NCBI GenBank assembly: GCA_034766995.1
Contig: CM068318.1
Location: 3,092,501-3,156,500, forward strand
Source: Acanthacorydalis orientalis
Taxonomy: Eukaryota > Arthropoda > Insecta > Megaloptera > Corydalidae
Direction of reading: 5' to 3'
Length of the DNA stretch: 64,000 nucleotides
Shown here: positions 58,950 to 64,000 of the stretch, in pieces
How positions within the stretch are numbered: the first letter of the stretch is position 1
How the letters are laid out: each line of letters begins with the position of its first letter
Notes under the pieces: model-generated
Databases searched by the model: none
What the model was told of the DNA's origin: nothing
What the model saw: the letters and a program-made list of their open reading frames with translations, nothing else
Made by a program: the position numbers and the translations under genes

Positions 58950-59837
58950 GGGTATACGATTTCGGTGTAAAACTGATAAAAAATTTGTTTAAATATTTCA
59001 TTCACTGAAGCTTTAAAGTAAAAAAAATATTACACTTTGAATGAAACAAGTAAATATCATTAACAATTCTATTTATTAAAAATTAATTTCAAATATAATT
59101 CCCTTCGTTAAATACAACCTTCCTCCATCTCTCAGTCAAAATTTTAATTACTTCAAATTTTTACCATCTAAAAAATCTTGCATTGGCCTGAAAAGATGGT
59201 AGCTGCCAGTACAAGATCTGGAGAGTACGCTGGATGTCGAATTGTTATCCATCCTAAGCTTTTAATTTTGTCTTTTGTGATTTTTAAAACGTGCGGTCGC
59301 CCATGTTACCTTCACTCATTTGATTTGGTATCTCCATTTTTCCTGTCTCCACACTTTTCTAATTTTTTTAAATGAGTTCCTGCACACTTGACAAAGAGTA
59401 TCATAAATTTTCAGCATTTTTTTGAATAATTAACGTTAGATTTGCTTCAATTTGAGCAGTTAAAATGCCTTCATCCACTTTTTTTGGTCTTCCACTTCTA
59501 GGGCTATTCTTTATATCGAAATTTTCAGACCGAAACCATCTCTGACATTTTCGGACATTCAAAACATCGCCTCATATGTCGCAAATGTTTTTAAATGCAT
59601 TGTTTGCTGTCTCTTTCTTCAAAAATTTAAATGACATACAGTTGCGAATAAATTCTTCACTCGGAATAAATCTCTCCATTGCGAATCGATATACTATTTT
59701 ACTTTTAAAATATTAAAATATAATTTCGACATATTTACACAACAATATGGAATACAAAATAATGATGATGACCGATCTACGCAGCACAACTGGTCATTGA
59801 AAATGGTTATCGTAAAAACGGCATTCTTTTCCGGTAC

Positions 59838-59841
<4 letters not shown>
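58950..59841 (-). mobile_element. Internally deleted mariner (third lineage, dead)
   Basis: The 5' end (minus strand) reads GGTGTACCGGAAAAGAATGC, ending near 59841 beside a long (TA)n tract. The frame starts at 59679 with MERFIPSEEFIRNCMSFKFL and continues through CQRWFRSENFDIKNSPRSGR to PKKVDEGIL. A C-terminal part ends near 59076 with a SGQCKIF-like, then RDGGRLYLTKG-like segment. Only about 600 bases separate start and stop, against about 1,030 in an intact mariner, so the catalytic centre is missing. The left TIR could not be placed exactly. Confidence 0.72.

Positions 59842-59906
<65 letters not shown>
59842..59906. repeat. (TA)n microsatellite, about 65 bp
   Basis: Abuts the 5' end of the deleted mariner. 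Confidence 0.95.
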
Positions 59907-59909
<3 letters not shown>

Positions 59910-61128
59910 GATCATGAATACTGTTTCGCAAAATAAGACCGCACCGAGAAATTAAATAAAACGATCAGACTTTGTAAGCATTTTATTACCGGCATCACAT
60001 ACATTTCTATAGAAGTATAAAACCCGCGACACCGTCTAGGACATAGTACCGAGTCTATTCCTAGATACGATTCGATTCGATGTCGTTAAATGGAAATGAC
60101 TTTGCGCAGACACCATAACGACCGTTCGCAAACAATCGAAATAACGAATCCGTCCCAATTACAATACCATATATCACTGGCAATTTGGTAACAAACCAAA
60201 ATAAACAATTTCCTCTGCTGTCGTGAAACGGTGACTGTAATATATCAGCGGTACAAAAAGCCCGTTTATCATATTATCAAAAACAGCACGCGAACTTCAA
60301 CCGAGTAGAAAGCCAATGCGGGTAAAACGACTGCAGTGTTGCCGTAGGTGTGTGGCCGCACGCCGTATCAACAGGTTTGTGACCTACGGTACACTGTGCA
60401 GGATTAGTGAAAGCAACAGATTTATATATGCCGATTGGAAATCCATTCCGTGCTTGTTTAGAAGATTTATTTAATCGACTTCACGTGTCGACGTTTTTTT
60501 TTCCTATTAATTAATCGAATACGCTCGTTTGTGGACACGGACGCCGGCGTCGCTTGCACACCTCACGACGTCGATCATTGTTGATGTTGTTCTTTTTTTT
60601 CAAGTGGAACGATCGTCCCCAATTCGAATATTTAATGCAATTGAAACGAAACATAATTCCCTAATCATCTAATATCACAAGCAAACATCAAAATGTATCA
60701 ATAATGAATTCTTGAACATTACTTCACAGAAAAGTTTTGTCTGGTTGTTTAATCGGTTTTATTATATTTAATAAAGTTAATATGCTCTTTACAACTGTCT
60801 TTAAATTTTCAACACATTTCGCCTCTTTGAAATCTTTATAACATATATTTAAATTCAGATACAGCTTTTAAGTTCTATACATTAGTAATTTTTTATTTTG
60901 AGTTTAAGTTGGTTTTTCATGTTGTTTTTTTTATTTTAAAGGTAATTTATATATATTTTTTTAAAAAAAGCCGTTGCCATTTTGAATACATTTTTAATTA
61001 TTTATGTAAGTTTTTTTCATTTTATATTTTCATTGATAACGATTTGTGTATTTATTACCTGTCCCGAAAAGACCAACAGGGCACCGTATCAAAAGTATTG
61101 CAGATATAAATGCATACAGTTATAATTA

Positions 61129-61131
<3 letters not shown>
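59907..61131. other. CpG-rich flank, no gene recognised
   Basis: The interval 59930-60660 is GC- and CpG-richer than its surroundings. It could be an upstream regulatory region or a distal leader exon, but there is no recognisable coding sequence. Confidence 0.35.

Positions 61132-61168
<37 letters not shown>
61132..61168. repeat. (TA)n microsatellite
   Basis: About 37 bases of TA. Confidence 0.9.
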
Positions 61169-61173
<5 letters not shown>

Positions 61174-62493
61174 ATCTGTAATTAACACATTCGTGTTATT
61201 TAACCAAACACATAGTAACAGGTTCATTACGGTTGCTCTTTAATGCGCCAGTATTTTTATTTGCTGTGTGAAACGTTGCATAAAAACGATAAACAATCCT
61301 GTTATAATTACACTGATCCATTTGCATTAGAGCTAATTGTAGGTGAGGATTGGACTCACTAGCATATGCACAAATAATTATTACGAGCAGATCAATAACG
61401 GCATGAACACATAGATTTTTACTATGAGTTGTGTCTGTTTGTAATATTATTCGAAATTCTAACGGATGGCATTATTCGGAATTCGAAAATTGGTAAAATT
61501 AAGATATTATTAAATAGAGATTTAGTGTAAACTCGAGAGTTTCGATTAGGAAATATTATGAAGATGGAAATAGGATAATCAGGGGATTTATAAATTCAAG
61601 ACTTTGTTGAAAATTTACAAAAATGAAATTGTGCTTAATTGTGGTACTGGTGTATGATGTATGATCGGATATCGGACGATTGATGTATTTTGTCAAAAAC
61701 GATCTTGCATATGAAAGGAAATCAGAAAGAAAAATTTCTTATTTTTTTAATATTCAATATGAGAAAAATTTAAGAAGTTTTGTATGATTTCAATCGAATA
61801 ATTCAACATAGAATCTATTTCTTTCGATGCATACATCAAAACTATGAATCAAAGTGTAAAAGTAAAGAAAAAAATCACTAATTTCTCAATGGTTCTAAAT
61901 CAAGAGATATACATCTAGGACACTTAACAGTATTCATGCTAAACATATAAACTTTTTAAAATTAAATGACAACTCCTTTTCGAACATACATGAAAATGTA
62001 ATTCGTTTATTATTTAACAAGAAGCAACCTCTTTATATTTTTAAAATTCAAATGAATATTTCTAAAATTCAATTAAATTACAAACATATATTCATTTACA
62101 AAATATAAAAATGTATCATGACCGTAACTGCTATGAAAAAATAAACAAATTAAATCTTTTTTTTTTAAAAAAAACTCGTTGTAATAACGTTTTAAATGTT
62201 TACAAAAATATTTAACTTGCAGAAAAAGACTATCATAAACATTAAATAGTTGTCGACTCACGTCCTGAACCTATCTCTACGTCAAACTTAGATGACAAAT
62301 TGCTACGTGAACGTCCTTGCGAAATCTAATCCTTTAGTTTGTTTGTTCTAACTTAACAGTACAGGTAGAATTACGGGAAATGTTGTTAACAAGACTAATG
62401 TGGATGTATTCTGCATCTTTGCTCTTCAAAGTATTCACAACCGCTGATGTAAATATATAATTACCTAAACACACATAGTATATGCGTGTGTAC

Positions 62494-62550
<57 letters not shown>

Positions 62551-63659
62551 AATATTTAAAGTAAGAAATTTAACTTCCTCAAGTGTGTTTACTGATAATC
62601 GTTATACCGTTTATACAAACATCCAAAATAATTATAACTGAAATTAAATTATTATACTTATGTCAGATAGTTTTATATGAATTTTACAACAAAAAATAAA
62701 TATAAAAATATTTAAATAAGACATAAGACAATAAACGAAAGTAAATAAAATAAACTTCTTTTTCGTAAACTATTTAAAAATTAAAATTTTTATACATGTT
62801 TATATATATATATATATATATGTGTGTGTATGTTATATTAAAAAAAGACATATTTTTCATAATAAACAAATATATTCTTCCATGACACTTCCAGAAAAAT
62901 TAAAGTTGTTTGACATTTATTTCTCGAGTAAGAATAATGCTTTAATTAATATGAGCTGGTTATAAAATCGAATTAATATTTTAATTATTATGTTTTTATA
63001 AATTTAAACTGTCACGAATGAAAAAATAATTATTTTAGAAACATGTAAGTAGATAGACAGATAGATGTATTACAAGTCTATATATTTTAATAATAAAAAT
63101 AATATGTTATATTCATTTTATTCTAATTTACAGAGTAGAAAAATACAAATATAATATATTCAAATTTGAATTCTCGTGTAGCCTTGCTATTACATTCTGT
63201 ATAAAATAAATTTTAAACAATATATAACTGAAACTATTGCCAGTAACTATCTATAATTGATTGGAGATATTTGATATAGATGAATTTTTTGACTGGATAT
63301 CTAATTGAAGACGTTATCCAAATTAAAAAAAAATATCAAATTTATATAAACTGTTTCTCATACAAAATATCGAACGTGTGACAAATTTCAAAAACATTGT
63401 AGTTTTTTCACAAAAACGCGGATTTTAAATAACTAAACTTTGAATAAGTGAATGTTTCGTATCCATAAAAATATTATTAATACCATTAAAAGTTTGAAAA
63501 TATGTGAAAAAAATTTTGCTTAGAAAATATTTATTTTTAACAAATTTTTCTACTTTTTTTGGAAAACAGTTATTACAAATATTTAAAATAATCGATACCA
63601 AACAAATCAAATTTTATTTCATTTATAACTGTTAGAAGTCTAGTTGATAGTTCCAAGTA

Positions 63660-63663
<4 letters not shown>
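61169..63663. other. AT-rich flank
   Basis: (TA)n(CA)n at 62495-62552 and (TA)n(TG)n at 62801-62830. Nothing else recognised. Confidence 0.4.

Positions 63664-63718
<55 letters not shown>
63664..63718. repeat. (TA)n microsatellite
   Basis: About 55 bases of TA. The remaining sequence to 64000 holds nothing recognised. Confidence 0.9.
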
Positions 63719-63721
<3 letters not shown>

Positions 63722-64000
63722 AAAAAACTGAAAAATATGAAAAAAAAAAAACGGAAAAGGAGCAATAAATAGCTACGACAACGACATCAAATCCTCATAC
63801 AAGAATAACACGAGTGTAATCCAAACATTTTCAATATGGAATAAATAAAATTTGTGTATGATTTTATGCACAACATTGAATAAACAGTAAAAGTGAAAAT
63901 CGAACAATAAGAAACAATACAAGAAAACAAATAAAGGGCATTGTTGAATGTTTTAAAAACATACAAACAACTCTATTCAGCCACGAGCACTGACCTATTC

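Noticed and set aside
1..64000. CRISPR arrays, rRNA genes, bacterial operons or viral genes
   Set aside because: No spaced direct repeats, rRNA signatures, operon structure or viral proteins were seen; the repeats are microsatellites and transposons.

Overview
The window looks like nuclear DNA of an insect: roughly 70% A+T by eye, with mariner, piggyBac and non-LTR retrotransposon relics and very many (TA)n microsatellites. A hemipteran-type large genome is plausible, but I cannot fix the order or species. There is no sign of bacterial gene organisation.

The only host gene I can support is on the minus strand: the first two coding exons of a Ras-specific guanine nucleotide-releasing factor (RasGRF family). 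Exon 1 (55217 to 55074, 48 codons) and exon 2 (11993 to 11859, 45 codons) both have consensus splice sites, join in phase 0, and together encode the first 93 residues, most of the N-terminal PH domain. The intron between them is 43,080 bp. The next intron starts at 11858 and seems to run off the left edge, because I found no exon 3.

The rest is intronic and flanking DNA. From left to right: a 5'-truncated non-LTR copy with target-site duplication inserted at the edge of a 460-bp TIR element (1.5-2.3 kb); a broken mariner with one segment present twice (4.2-5.1 kb); a dead mariner plus a shared 420-bp flank (5.8-7.5 kb); a long-TIR MITE (8.5-8.9 kb); a piggyBac-like remnant (10.8-11.4 kb); exon 2; a TTAA-flanked piggyBac MITE (12.3-12.6 kb); a mariner of a second lineage carrying a nested insert (13.5-15.2 kb); a microsatellite desert with copies of an unnamed dispersed repeat (15-31 kb) that includes a second TTAA-flanked MITE (27.0-27.3 kb); a non-LTR fragment and a mariner 3' end (31.7-32.6 kb); a composite mariner unit that moved the same 420-bp flank (33.5-35.2 kb); more dispersed repeats (37-52 kb) with a second copy of the 460-bp element and a second truncated non-LTR copy; exon 1; and an internally deleted mariner (59.0-59.8 kb). 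Several moderately GC- and CpG-rich islands stand out from the desert and are candidates for regulatory DNA.

I see no new multi-gene system. The most notable structures are the composite mariner transduction, the layered insertion at 1.5-2.3 kb, the dispersed repeat family that recurs through the giant intron in one orientation, and the 43-kb intron splitting a PH domain.
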